Origin: Actinomycetales bacterium
GTDB lineage: Bacteria; Actinomycetota; Actinomycetes; Mycobacteriales; Mycobacteriaceae
Assembly (NCBI GenBank): GCA_012838715.1
Contig: DUOR01000304.1
Span: 1-15,131 of the forward strand
DNA length: 15,131 nt
Reading direction: 5' to 3'
In this document: positions 1-7,310 of the stretch, one piece after another
How positions within the stretch are numbered: position 1 is the stretch's first letter
Layout of the letters: the number at the start of each line of letters is the position of its first letter
Notes under the pieces: model-generated
Databases searched by the model: none
Seen by the model: only the letters and a program-made list of their open reading frames with translations
Told to the model about the DNA's origin: nothing
Translations under genes and position numbers: made by a program

Positions 1-8
1 CCGGAGGT

Positions 9-24
9 GCCGACCGAAGTCGGC
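9..24 (-). terminator. UUCG-loop hairpin downstream of the sdh operon
   Basis: On the minus strand, 28 bases past the stop of the last sdh-operon gene, a perfect 6-bp stem (GCCGAC/GTCGGC) closes a TTCG tetraloop, the very stable C(UUCG)G type. No T-run follows within the window, so it would be a U-less terminator or an mRNA 3'-end stabiliser. The sequence ends 8 bases further on, so a longer structure may be cut off. Confidence 0.4.
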
Positions 25-52
25 CGCGCTACGGCCTCACGGCCCACGCGAA

Positions 53-481
53 TTAGTGGTGGGTGCCGTATTCCTTGCGGTACGCGAGGTACTGCTTACG
101 GCCCGCGATGATGAGGAACAGGCCGATGACGTCCATGACGATGGCCGTAATCAGGCCACCCCACAGGAACAGCGACGGGTTGAACGAGCCCGGGTCAGCG
201 GACAGGTTCTGGCCGCCCATCGTCGGCGCAGCCTCGTTGTAGGCGATGACACCGGCTTCGTGGGCCGCGTTCGAGTCCATGCCCATCGTGGCAAGGCCGA
301 AGATGAAGGCGCCCCAGGCCGCGAGCGACGCCAGCCACAGACCCATGCCGATCCACGTCATGCTGCGGTGCAGCGACGAGTACTCGGCGTTCATGCTCTG
401 CGGGACGTAGCCGTCGACGAAGTGCTCCTCGCCCCGGTAACGCTTCGGGGCGGAGGCCGTGTTGGCAGTCGAGGTAGCCAT
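53..481 (-). CDS. Small two-helix membrane protein, last gene of the sdh operon
   Basis: This 142-residue protein has a polar N-terminus (about residues 1-40), a first hydrophobic helix at about 42-66, a 35-residue loop, a second helix at about 104-127, and a basic C-terminus (GRKQYLAYRKEYGTHH). There is no signal-peptide cleavage pattern and no catalytic motif. The ATG at 481 follows AGGAAGGA at good spacing. The gene starts 41 bases after the sdhB stop on the same strand, so co-transcription is likely. A small hypothetical membrane protein follows sdhB in C. glutamicum too, as I recall. A role in assembling or anchoring the SDH complex is an inference from position only. It is not a usual SdhD: it has just two helices and no helix with conserved paired histidines, and SdhC here is already the long single-anchor type. 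Confidence 0.85.
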   Translation of the reverse strand: MATSTANTASAPKRYRGEEHFVDGYVPQSMNAEYSSLHRSMTWIGMGLWLASLAAWGAFIFGLATMGMDSNAAHEAGVIAYNEAAPTMGGQNLSADPGSFNPSLFLWGGLITAIVMDVIGLFLIIAGRKQYLAYRKEYGTHH

Positions 482-522
482 TTCTGAGTCCTTCCTGAAA
501 ACCCTGTCAGTGGATTTTCAGC

Positions 523-1272
523 TTAGTCTTCCTTGCCGCGGAACGCCGCACGCGCCCGCTCCTTGGTGATGGCCGCAACCGCGGTAAGCGGGATGCCGGC
601 CGGGCAGACGTCGGCGCACTCGCCGTACAGCGAGCAGTGGCCGAAGTTGGTCTCCATCTCGTCGACCATGTTGCGGGCGCGACGGCCACGCTCGTCCTTG
701 CCCATCGGCAGCAGCGACAGGTGCACCAGCTTCGCGCCGGTGAACAGGTGCGCGGCACCGTTCGGGCAGGCCGCGACGCAGGCGCCGCAACCGATGCACG
801 CGGCATGGTCGAGGGCCAGCTCGGCGGTCTCGTGGTTGACGTGCAGGGTGTCGGCGTCCGGGGCGGTGCCGGCCATGACCGACACGTAGCCGCCCTTCTC
901 CATGACGCGGTCCAGCGCGGAACGGTCGACGACCATGTCGCGGATGACCGGGTACGCGGCCGAGCGCATCGGCTCGATCTTCAGGGTGTCGCCATCGGAG
1001 AACTGGAACAGACGCTGCTGGCAGGTCGGGGTGCTCTTGCCCGGGCCGTGCGGACGACCGTTGACGTTCAGGCCACAGGTGCCGCAAATGCCCTCGCGGC
1101 AGTCGGAAGCGAACGCGAACGGCTCCTTGCCGGACTCGACGTACTTGCCGTTGACCCAGTCGAGCAGCTCCAGGATGGACATCTCGGGCACGGCGTCATC
1201 GACGTCGACGCTCTCGAAGTGGCCTTCGACCTCGGGGCCGGACTGGCGCCAGATTTCAAGGTGCAGTTTCAT
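523..1272 (-). CDS. sdhB: Succinate dehydrogenase iron-sulfur subunit SdhB
   Basis: SdhB carries electrons from the flavin of SdhA to the membrane heme/menaquinone subunit SdhC, on the cytoplasmic face of the membrane. The 249-residue product has an N-terminal ferredoxin fold with the [2Fe-2S] ligands C58, C63, C66 and C84 (SDCREGICGTCG). Its C-terminal domain has the [4Fe-4S]/[3Fe-4S] pattern C159-x2-C162-x2-C165-x3-C169-P, then C213, C219 and C223-P. No ligand is missing. The start (MKLHLEIWRQ) is fixed by context: its ATG overlaps the sdhA stop by one base (TAATG), which points to translational coupling. A longer in-frame opening reaching into sdhA is not needed. Fumarate reductase B subunits are similar, but sdhC-A-B order and close likeness to the actinobacterial SDH favour succinate dehydrogenase. 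Confidence 0.97.
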   Translation of the reverse strand: MKLHLEIWRQSGPEVEGHFESVDVDDAVPEMSILELLDWVNGKYVESGKEPFAFASDCREGICGTCGLNVNGRPHGPGKSTPTCQQRLFQFSDGDTLKIEPMRSAAYPVIRDMVVDRSALDRVMEKGGYVSVMAGTAPDADTLHVNHETAELALDHAACIGCGACVAACPNGAAHLFTGAKLVHLSLLPMGKDERGRRARNMVDEMETNFGHCSLYGECADVCPAGIPLTAVAAITKERARAAFRGKED

Positions 1273-3290
1273 TACTTGTAGTTCCTTGTCATGAGCGGGA
1301 CGGCCTCGAACTTCAGCGGTTCGGCGTGGCGGATGAACTCGGTCTTCTTCAGGTCCCAGGCGGGGCCGTTGTCGCCGCGCTCCCACGCGGAGACGAAGCA
1401 CCAGTTCGCGTCGTCACGCTCGGCTTCGCCCTCTTCGTCGATGTGGTCCTCGCGGAAGTGCGCGCCACAGGACTCGTCGCGGTCCAGGGCGTCGACGCAC
1501 ATGAGCTCGCCGAGGTCCAGGTAGTCGGCGACGCGGTTGGCGTACTCCAGCTGCTGGTTCATCTCATCCGGGTTGCCCGGGATGAAGAGGTCGGTCCAGA
1601 ACTGCTCGCGCAGCTCGCGGATCTTGGCCAGGCCCTCGGCGAGGTCCTCCTTGTTGCGGGCGACGCCGCACACGCGGTACAGCTCCTCGCCCAGCTGACG
1701 GTGGAAGTACTCGGCGCCGTGGGTGCCGCCGATGGACATCAGCTTGTCCAGGCGGGCCTGGGCGCGGTTGAGGGCCTCGTTGACCTCCGGCGCGTCGGCC
1801 GCGAGGCGCTCGGCGCCCAGCATCGGTCCGAGGTAGTTCGGCACGGCGAACGGCAGGGTGAACCAGCCGTCGACGGAGGCCGACAGCAGCGAGTTCGCGC
1901 CGAGGCGGTTCGCGCCGTGGTAGGTCCAGGAGCACTCGCCACCGGTGAACAGGCCCGGGATGGAGGTCATCTGGTTGAAGTCGCTCCACAGGCCACCCAT
2001 GGTGAAGTGGCAGGTCGGGGCGATGCGCATCGGGACCTCGTACGGGTCCTCGCCGATGGCCTCCTCGTACATCTGGATGAGGTTCGAGTAGCGGCCCTTG
2101 ATGGTGTCCTTGCCCAGACGCTCGATGGCGTCGCGCAGGTCGAGGTACACCGAGTTCTTCAGCGGGCCAACGCCGAAGCCGGCGTTGATCTGCTGTGCGT
2201 TGGCGCGGGACGCGACGTCACGCGGGACCAGGTTGCCGAAGGCCGGGTAGCGGCGCTCCAGGAAGTAGTCGCGCTCGTCCTCGGGGATGTCGTTCGCGGG
2301 GCGCTCGTCACCCTCCTTCTTCGGCGTCCAGATGCGGGCGTCGTTACGCAGCGACTCCGACATCAGGATGGTCTTGGACTGCCAGTGCGCGTTGACCGGC
2401 AGGCCGGTCGGGTGGAACTGGATGAACGACGGGGACGCGAAGTAGGCGCCCTGGTCGTACGCGCGCATGATGGCCGACGCGTTGGAGTTAATCGCCAGCG
2501 TGGACATGTGGTACACGTTGCCGTAACCGCCGGTGGCCAGCACGACCGCGTGGGCGGTGTGGGCGGTGAGCTCACCGGTGATCAGGTTGCGCATGATCGC
2601 GCCCTGGCAACGGCCGTCGGCGACGATGATGTCGACCAGCTCGTTGTGCGTCCACATCTCGACGTTGCCGAGGCCGACCTGGCGCTGCAGGGCCGACGCG
2701 GTCGACAGCTGCAGCTGCTGGCCCGTCTGGCCACGGGTGTAGTACGTGCGGGAAACCTGCACGCCACCGAAGGAACGGGTGGCGAGGGCGCCGCCGTACT
2801 CGCGCGCGAACGGCGCGCCGATGGCGTTCATGTGGTCGATGACGCGGGCGGATTCCTTGCCCAGGCGCCAGCAGTCGTTCTCGCGGCAACGGAAGTCGCC
2901 GCCCTTGACGGTGTCCTTGACCAGGCGGTACGCCGAGTCGTTGTCGACCTTCTTGCCGCGAGCGGAGTTCACGCCACCCTGGGCGGCGATGGAGTGCGCG
3001 CGACGCGGGGCGTCGTGGTACGTGAAGGCGTGCACGTCGTAGCCGAGCTCACCGAGGGCCGCGGCGGCGGCGCCACCGGACAGGCCGGTGCCGACGACGA
3101 GGATGCGGAACTTGGTGCGGTTCAGCGGGGAGACCAGGTTGTAGTGGTCCTTCTGGTACTCCCAGTGATCGCTCATGGGGGCGGCGTCGCCCGGGGAGTT
3201 GTCGCTGAGGACCTTGCCGACGACGACGCCGGCGACCTCGGACTGCGGCGCGGTGAAGTCCACGCCGGTGTTCATTTCAGTGTTGGTCAT
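1272..3290 (-). CDS. sdhA: Succinate dehydrogenase flavoprotein subunit SdhA
   Basis: SdhA oxidises succinate to fumarate in the TCA cycle, passing electrons through SdhB and SdhC to menaquinone. The 672-residue protein opens with a non-conserved stretch of about 45 residues, then a Rossmann FAD-binding motif (VVGTGLSGGAAAAALGELG, about 66-83). RRAHSIAAQGG contains the histidine (H99) expected to bind FAD covalently. The family motifs HPTG, PRDVASRA (active-site Arg) and CHFTMGGL are intact, as is DRDESCGAHFRED near the C-terminus. The ATG at 3290 is preceded by GAGAAGGG about 10 bases upstream. A second Met five codons in lies too far from that site. The start is 20 bases after the sdhC stop, and the stop overlaps the sdhB start. 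Length and sequence match the C. glutamicum enzyme, as recalled. Confidence 0.97.
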   Translation of the reverse strand: MTNTEMNTGVDFTAPQSEVAGVVVGKVLSDNSPGDAAPMSDHWEYQKDHYNLVSPLNRTKFRILVVGTGLSGGAAAAALGELGYDVHAFTYHDAPRRAHSIAAQGGVNSARGKKVDNDSAYRLVKDTVKGGDFRCRENDCWRLGKESARVIDHMNAIGAPFAREYGGALATRSFGGVQVSRTYYTRGQTGQQLQLSTASALQRQVGLGNVEMWTHNELVDIIVADGRCQGAIMRNLITGELTAHTAHAVVLATGGYGNVYHMSTLAINSNASAIMRAYDQGAYFASPSFIQFHPTGLPVNAHWQSKTILMSESLRNDARIWTPKKEGDERPANDIPEDERDYFLERRYPAFGNLVPRDVASRANAQQINAGFGVGPLKNSVYLDLRDAIERLGKDTIKGRYSNLIQMYEEAIGEDPYEVPMRIAPTCHFTMGGLWSDFNQMTSIPGLFTGGECSWTYHGANRLGANSLLSASVDGWFTLPFAVPNYLGPMLGAERLAADAPEVNEALNRAQARLDKLMSIGGTHGAEYFHRQLGEELYRVCGVARNKEDLAEGLAKIRELREQFWTDLFIPGNPDEMNQQLEYANRVADYLDLGELMCVDALDRDESCGAHFREDHIDEEGEAERDDANWCFVSAWERGDNGPAWDLKKTEFIRHAEPLKFEAVPLMTRNYK

Positions 3291-3310
3291 TCTCAAATAC
3301 CCTTCTCGAC

Positions 3311-4054
3311 CTAGCCGACCAGACCGGCCAGAACGGCAACCGGGATGGAGATGTTGCCGACGACGACCAGCAGCGGGATGAGGCCCGACAGGAACAGGAG
3401 CACCTTGCGCCAGCGTGCGCCGGTGATGCCGAGGTCGCTGACCGCGGTCCACAGGCCGTGGGACAGGTGCAGCAGCAGAGCCAGCTGGGCGATGATGTAC
3501 CAGATGGCGACCCACCAGCGGGAGAACGAGTCCACCAGGTTGCCGTAGGCCTCACCGTGCGCGAACGCCTCCGGCGCGATCGGGGTGACGCCGACGGTCA
3601 GATCCAGGACGTGGAACACGACGAACGCCAGCAGCACGACGCCGGTGATCAGCATCGTGCGGGCGGTGAAGGTGTTCCAGCTCGACACCATGCCCTGGCG
3701 GCGGAACTTGCCGCGGGACTGGCGGGAGCGGCCGTGCAGGGCGAATGCGCCGTACACGTGCAGGATCAGGGAGACCAGCAGCACGATGCGGAAGATCCAC
3801 AGGACGGTCTCGCCCGGGACGATCGGCTGGCCCATCGTGCGGAGGAACAGCGCGTACGCGTTGAAATCCTCGCGGCCGATGAAAATCTTCAGGTTGCCCA
3901 GCATGTGGACGATGACGTAGAGGCCGAAGATGATGCCGGTAACGGCCATGATCAACTTCAGCGCCCAGGTCGGGTACTTGGGCCGCTCACGCAGCGGCTC
4001 CACGCGGATTTTGCCGTGCGCGATCGCGTCACGGTTGGAACTAGTAACAGTCAT
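3311..4054 (-). CDS. sdhC: Succinate dehydrogenase cytochrome b subunit SdhC (single large anchor)
   Basis: SdhC anchors SdhAB in the membrane and reduces menaquinone. At 247 residues with five predicted helices (about 33-55, 85-107, 131-154, 180-204, 217-243) it is the Bacillus/Wolinella-like type, in which one polypeptide replaces the separate SdhC and SdhD. Histidines suited to binding two b hemes lie in helices 1-4: H50 (IVHMLGNL), H99 (ILHVYGAF), H148 (VFHVLDLT), and H196 or H199 (LLHLSHGLW). Exact heme assignments are inferred from the family. The ATG at 4054 has GGAGG four bases upstream, rather close. It is the first gene of the operon. The upstream 289 bp hold a hairpin, RamA-like tracts and a DtxR-like box, described separately. 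Confidence 0.96.
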   Translation of the reverse strand: MTVTSSNRDAIAHGKIRVEPLRERPKYPTWALKLIMAVTGIIFGLYVIVHMLGNLKIFIGREDFNAYALFLRTMGQPIVPGETVLWIFRIVLLVSLILHVYGAFALHGRSRQSRGKFRRQGMVSSWNTFTARTMLITGVVLLAFVVFHVLDLTVGVTPIAPEAFAHGEAYGNLVDSFSRWWVAIWYIIAQLALLLHLSHGLWTAVSDLGITGARWRKVLLFLSGLIPLLVVVGNISIPVAVLAGLVG

Positions 4055-4062
4055 GGCACCTC

Positions 4063-4090
4063 CAGTGTCATGTTCACTTTAAGGACACTG
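4063..4090 (-). promoter_or_regulatory. sdhC: Inverted repeat in the sdhC leader next to the ribosome binding site
   Basis: Perfect 7-bp arms CAGTGTC and GACACTG are separated by 14 bases. On the minus strand the 3' arm ends directly before or within the GGAGGT ribosome binding site of sdhC. In RNA this would be a hairpin abutting the Shine-Dalgarno sequence; in DNA it could be an operator. The inner part AGTGAACATGACACT is itself partly symmetric. No known factor's consensus is clearly matched. Confidence 0.4.
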
Positions 4091-4103
4091 AGGCCGCTGT
4101 CAC

Positions 4104-4129
4104 TATTTATCCCCCATCCGGGTGGGGGT
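4104..4129 (-). promoter_or_regulatory. sdhC: RamA-type C/G tract pair beside an AT-rich -10-like stretch, sdhC promoter
   Basis: On the plus strand TCCCCCA (4110-4116) and TGGGGGT (4123-4129) form a near-perfect inverted repeat, 6 bases apart. TGGGGGT fits the RamA pattern known from C. glutamicum (A/C/T-G4-6-T/C); the first tract misses one flanking base. On the minus strand the pair is directly followed by GATAAATAGTG, an AT-rich run that could be a -10 region (GATAAA, 4 of 6). RamA is a known activator of sdhCAB in C. glutamicum, so a site just upstream of the -10 is plausible. The same stem could instead be read as a weak terminator for the gene upstream. Confidence 0.45.
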
Positions 4130-4165
4130 TTTCACAGGTTTCCCGCCGATCGCCCTAGAAATTTC

Positions 4166-4184
4166 TCAGGTTAGGCGATCCTAC
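4166..4184 (-). promoter_or_regulatory. DtxR-like iron box upstream of sdhC
   Basis: TCAGGTTAGGCGATCCTAC on the plus strand matches the corynebacterial DtxR consensus TTAGGTTAG(C/G)CTAACCTAA at 15 of 19 positions, with both AGG and CCT half-site cores kept. On the minus strand it overlaps a TAACCT hexamer (4168-4173), the same -10-like hexamer as before ramB. It could therefore lie on a second, upstream sdhC promoter about 110 bases before the start codon. The consensus is quoted from memory, and binding is an inference. Confidence 0.4.
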
Positions 4185-4278
4185 GCCGTTTGCGGGGGCG
4201 ACGCGCCGAACGGCCGCCCGAGCTGCGCGGGGGCCGATATCCCTCCCCGGCCAGGCGCTTTACGACGTGCCGGCGCCC

Positions 4279-4310
4279 GGGGACGCCGCCGGGATCATGG
4301 GCGGCGCCCC
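4279..4310 (-). terminator. GC-rich hairpin after the GH65 gene, no T-run
   Basis: GGGG-A-CGCCGCC pairs with GGCGGCG-CCCC around a 9-base loop, with a single unpaired A. It begins 33 bases past the GH65 stop in the direction of transcription. There is no U-tract, so it may slow or end transcription only in part. Some read-through into sdhC remains possible. Confidence 0.35.
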
Positions 4311-4343
4311 GGCCGGGCCGACGCAACCGCCGGTGAACGCGGG

Positions 4344-7310
4344 TCAGTCGACGGCGTCGCCGGGGTTGACGGTGGTTCGGCCCGTTTCGGCGCCATCCCC
4401 GTCACCGCCATCCCCGTCACCGCCGTCGCCGTCACCGCCGTCGCCGTCACCGCCGGACGCGGCGCCCGCGGAGGTGACCCCGCCGGACACGTCGTCCTTC
4501 GGGACGTCGACGTACGCACCACTCGTTTCGGCGGAGTCCGGGCGGCCGACGTCCTCGGCCGGGTCGACCGTCACGTCGTCGGCAAGCTCCTCGTCGGTGG
4601 ACACCCCACGGTCGAAGTCGGGGACGCCGTCCTTCTCGGAGGCGCCCTCGGCGCCCTCCTCGCTGACCTTCTCCAGCATCTCCCCGTCCTTCGGGTTGCC
4701 TTCCGGCGGGGTGTGCTCGCGCCACTCGCCGACGACGATGGTCATCGGCTCCGGGCCGACGATGACGTCGTGGCCGGCGACGTGGATCGGGCCGAGGGCG
4801 TGGTCGCCTTCCTCGAGCACCAGCTCGACGGTGCGGCGGCGGACCGTGACGCGCATGCGGCAACCGTGGATGGTGACGCGGTACGTCAGGCCCTCCCACT
4901 CGTCCGGCAGGCGCGGGTCGATGGTGAACACGCCGTTGTGGTCGCGGAAACCGCCGAAACCGTAGACCAGGCCCTGCCACACGCCGCCGGCCGAGGCGAC
5001 GTGCACGCCGTCGGCGGCGTTGCCGTGCAGGTTCGCCAGGTCGACGTACAGGCCGCGGATGAAGAAGTCCATGGCCTGCGCGCCGTAGCCCAGCTCCGCC
5101 GCGACGATGGACTGCACGACCGCGGACAGCGACGAGTCGCCCGTCGTCAGCGGGTCGTAGTAGTCGTAGTCGGCGCGCTTCTGCTCCTCGGTGAACTTGT
5201 TGCCCTGGAGGAACAGCGCCAGCACCACGTCGGCCTGCTTGATTATCTGGTGCCGGTAAATGGTCAGCGGATGGTAGTGCAGCAGCAGCGGGCGCTTCGG
5301 GCCGACCTCGGGGTCGTCGAGGTTCCAGCGCTTGCGCAGCAGGAACTGGTCGTCCTGCGGGTGAATCCCCAACGCGTCGTTGAAGGGGACGTACATCTTC
5401 GCGGCGGCTTCCTCCCACTCCTCCACCTCGGCGATGTCGAGGTCGTAGCGGTGGCACACCTCGCGGAACGCTTCCGGGCGCTCCTTCATCATCTGGCGGA
5501 TGACGTCGGCGGCCGCGGCGAGGTTATATTGCGCCATCACGTTGGTGTACAGGTTGTTGTTCACCACCGTGTTGTACTCGTCGGGGCCGGTGACGGAGTG
5601 GATCTGGAATTCCTCGCGGTCCTCGTCGAAGAAGCCCAGCGACATCCAGAACCGCGCGGTCGACAGCAGCAGGTCCGTGCCCTCGCGCAGCAGGAAGTCG
5701 ACGTCGCCGGTGGCGTACACGTACTTCATCAGCGCGTACACGATGTCCGCGTCGATGTGGTACTGCGCCGTGCCGGCCGCGTAGTAGGCGGACGACTCCA
5801 TGCCGTTGATGGTGCGCCACGGGAACAGGGCACCGTCGTGCGACAGCTCGTCGGCGCGATCCCACGCCGCCTGCAGCATGTCCCACCGGAACCGCAGCGC
5901 GTTCCGGGCGAACGCGGGGTTCGTGTAAGAGAGGAAAGGCAGGACGTAAATCTCGGTGTCCCAGAAGTAATGGCCGCCGTAACCGGTGCCGGTCATGCCC
6001 TTCGCCGGGATGCCCTGGATTTCCGCCCTCGCGGAGGCCTGGATCAGCTGCCAGATGTTCCAGCGGACGGCCTGCTGCAGTTCGGGGCGGTTGTGGATCA
6101 CGACGTCGGAACGCTCCCAGAAGCGCTCCAGCCATTCCGCCTGGTTCTCCTGCATCGTCCGCAGGCCGATGCGGCGCACGCGGTTCAGCGTGCGGGCGCA
6201 GCGGAAGGCCAGCTCCTCGCCGCGGACGTGGCGCGACGAGTGGTAGGAGACGAACTTCTCCAAGCGGATCACGGCGCCCTTCGGGGCGTTGACGTGGTAC
6301 AGCACCTGCGCCGAGTCCTGCTCGGTCTTCTGGCTGATCTCGCGGTACGGGTCCTCGTCGTCCGGCGTGGTGACGCTGAACTCGTGCGCCATGGAGCACG
6401 CCACGGTCATGCCGGAGCGGGCGCAGCGGAACGCGAGGGTGGCGCGGCCGTCGCCGACCTCCGACTGGTACGTCGGGTTGAGCACCCGCTCCTCCAGCGT
6501 CTCCGCGCGGCGCGGGTCCAGCTCGGAACCCTGGGCGGCGGCGGAGTCGTGGTACTCGTCCTCGCCGTCCTGGCGGTTGAGGATCTGCGAGTTGATCACC
6601 ACGGCGGCGTCGGAATCGAGCAGCTCGACCTCGATCGACATCACGGCGACGTGCTTCTCCTGGAAGCTGACCATGCGGTCGGTGGTGACCCGCACCTTCT
6701 TGCCGCCGGGGGTGCGCCAGATGAACCGGCGGCGCAGCACGCCCTCGCGGAAGTCGAGGGAGCGCTCGTAGTCGTAGACCTCGGCGTTGCCCAGGCGCAG
6801 CGGTTCATCGTCGATGTACAGGCGCATGGCCTTGGAGTCGGGGGCGTTGATGATCGACTGCCCCTGGCGCGCCAGGCCGTACGCGTCCTCCGCGTGGCGG
6901 ATGTGCCACGTCTCGTGGAGGCCGTTGATGAAGGTGCCGTGCTCGGCGGAGTCGCGGCCTTCCGGCGGGTTGGCGCGCATGCCGATGTAGCCGTTCGACA
7001 CCGCGAACAGCGTCTCCGACAGGCCCAGCGGCATGCCGTGCGGCTTCGCCTCCACCAGGCGCCACTCGTCGACCGGGTTGACGTCGCGGTCCATGAGGCC
7101 CTCGGCGTCGATGAGGTGGTGGTGGATGTCGGCCCGGGTCGGCTCGAACTCGCGGCGGCGCTTGCGGCGCGCCTCCGCGGCGCGGCTGGCGTCCTCGTCG
7201 ACGCGATCGCGCCGGCCCGCGCGCTCGATGCTTTCCGACGGATCCGATCCGGTGACCGCGCCGGACGGGCCCTGCTCCCGGGGGCCGCGGGGGAACGTGT
7301 CGTCCGTCAT
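4344..7310 (-). CDS. GH65 family disaccharide phosphorylase (trehalose/maltose/kojibiose-type) with long terminal extensions
   Basis: GH65 enzymes use phosphate to split an alpha-linked glucose disaccharide into beta-glucose 1-phosphate and glucose in the cytoplasm. In the 988-residue product the core spans about 80-863: an N-terminal beta-sandwich, then an (alpha/alpha)6 barrel with FWDTE (449-453), the general acid E578 in TGPDEYN, and the phosphate-site motifs IIKQAD (689-694) and GDSSLS (725-730). The DSSLS serines favour a phosphorylase over a hydrolase, but the substrate cannot be told. Residues 1-80 are charged and likely disordered. Residues 865-988 form an acidic tail ending in GGDGD repeats, making the protein about 200 residues longer than M. 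tuberculosis Rv3401 (786, from memory). The ATG overlaps the upstream phosphoglucomutase stop (ATGA), which fixes the start. The gene pair resembles Rv3400-Rv3401. Confidence 0.92.
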   Translation of the reverse strand: MTDDTFPRGPREQGPSGAVTGSDPSESIERAGRRDRVDEDASRAAEARRKRRREFEPTRADIHHHLIDAEGLMDRDVNPVDEWRLVEAKPHGMPLGLSETLFAVSNGYIGMRANPPEGRDSAEHGTFINGLHETWHIRHAEDAYGLARQGQSIINAPDSKAMRLYIDDEPLRLGNAEVYDYERSLDFREGVLRRRFIWRTPGGKKVRVTTDRMVSFQEKHVAVMSIEVELLDSDAAVVINSQILNRQDGEDEYHDSAAAQGSELDPRRAETLEERVLNPTYQSEVGDGRATLAFRCARSGMTVACSMAHEFSVTTPDDEDPYREISQKTEQDSAQVLYHVNAPKGAVIRLEKFVSYHSSRHVRGEELAFRCARTLNRVRRIGLRTMQENQAEWLERFWERSDVVIHNRPELQQAVRWNIWQLIQASARAEIQGIPAKGMTGTGYGGHYFWDTEIYVLPFLSYTNPAFARNALRFRWDMLQAAWDRADELSHDGALFPWRTINGMESSAYYAAGTAQYHIDADIVYALMKYVYATGDVDFLLREGTDLLLSTARFWMSLGFFDEDREEFQIHSVTGPDEYNTVVNNNLYTNVMAQYNLAAAADVIRQMMKERPEAFREVCHRYDLDIAEVEEWEEAAAKMYVPFNDALGIHPQDDQFLLRKRWNLDDPEVGPKRPLLLHYHPLTIYRHQIIKQADVVLALFLQGNKFTEEQKRADYDYYDPLTTGDSSLSAVVQSIVAAELGYGAQAMDFFIRGLYVDLANLHGNAADGVHVASAGGVWQGLVYGFGGFRDHNGVFTIDPRLPDEWEGLTYRVTIHGCRMRVTVRRRTVELVLEEGDHALGPIHVAGHDVIVGPEPMTIVVGEWREHTPPEGNPKDGEMLEKVSEEGAEGASEKDGVPDFDRGVSTDEELADDVTVDPAEDVGRPDSAETSGAYVDVPKDDVSGGVTSAGAASGGDGDGGDGDGGDGDGGDGDGAETGRTTVNPGDAVD
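4394..4453. repeat. Four tandem 15-bp units inside the GH65 gene
   Basis: Four head-to-tail copies of CRTCSCCGTCACCGC run without gaps. Copies 1 and 2 are identical (CATCCCC...), as are copies 3 and 4 (CGTCGCC...). On the coding strand each copy encodes five residues of the GGDGD type, giving a Gly/Asp-rich stretch near residues 953-973. Being a multiple of three, changes in copy number would keep the frame. Confidence 0.9.

Noticed and set aside
1326..3314. Plus-strand open frame of 662 codons opposite sdhA
   Set aside because: Antisense shadow of a clear SdhA; no recognisable domain.
4070..4083. Possible RamB box before sdhC (CACTTTAAGG)
   Set aside because: Only the CTTT core fits; the TTTGCAAA centre and the A-rich left side are missing.
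4394..4453. Short tandem repeats as a CRISPR array
   Set aside because: The units abut without spacers and lie in frame within a coding sequence.
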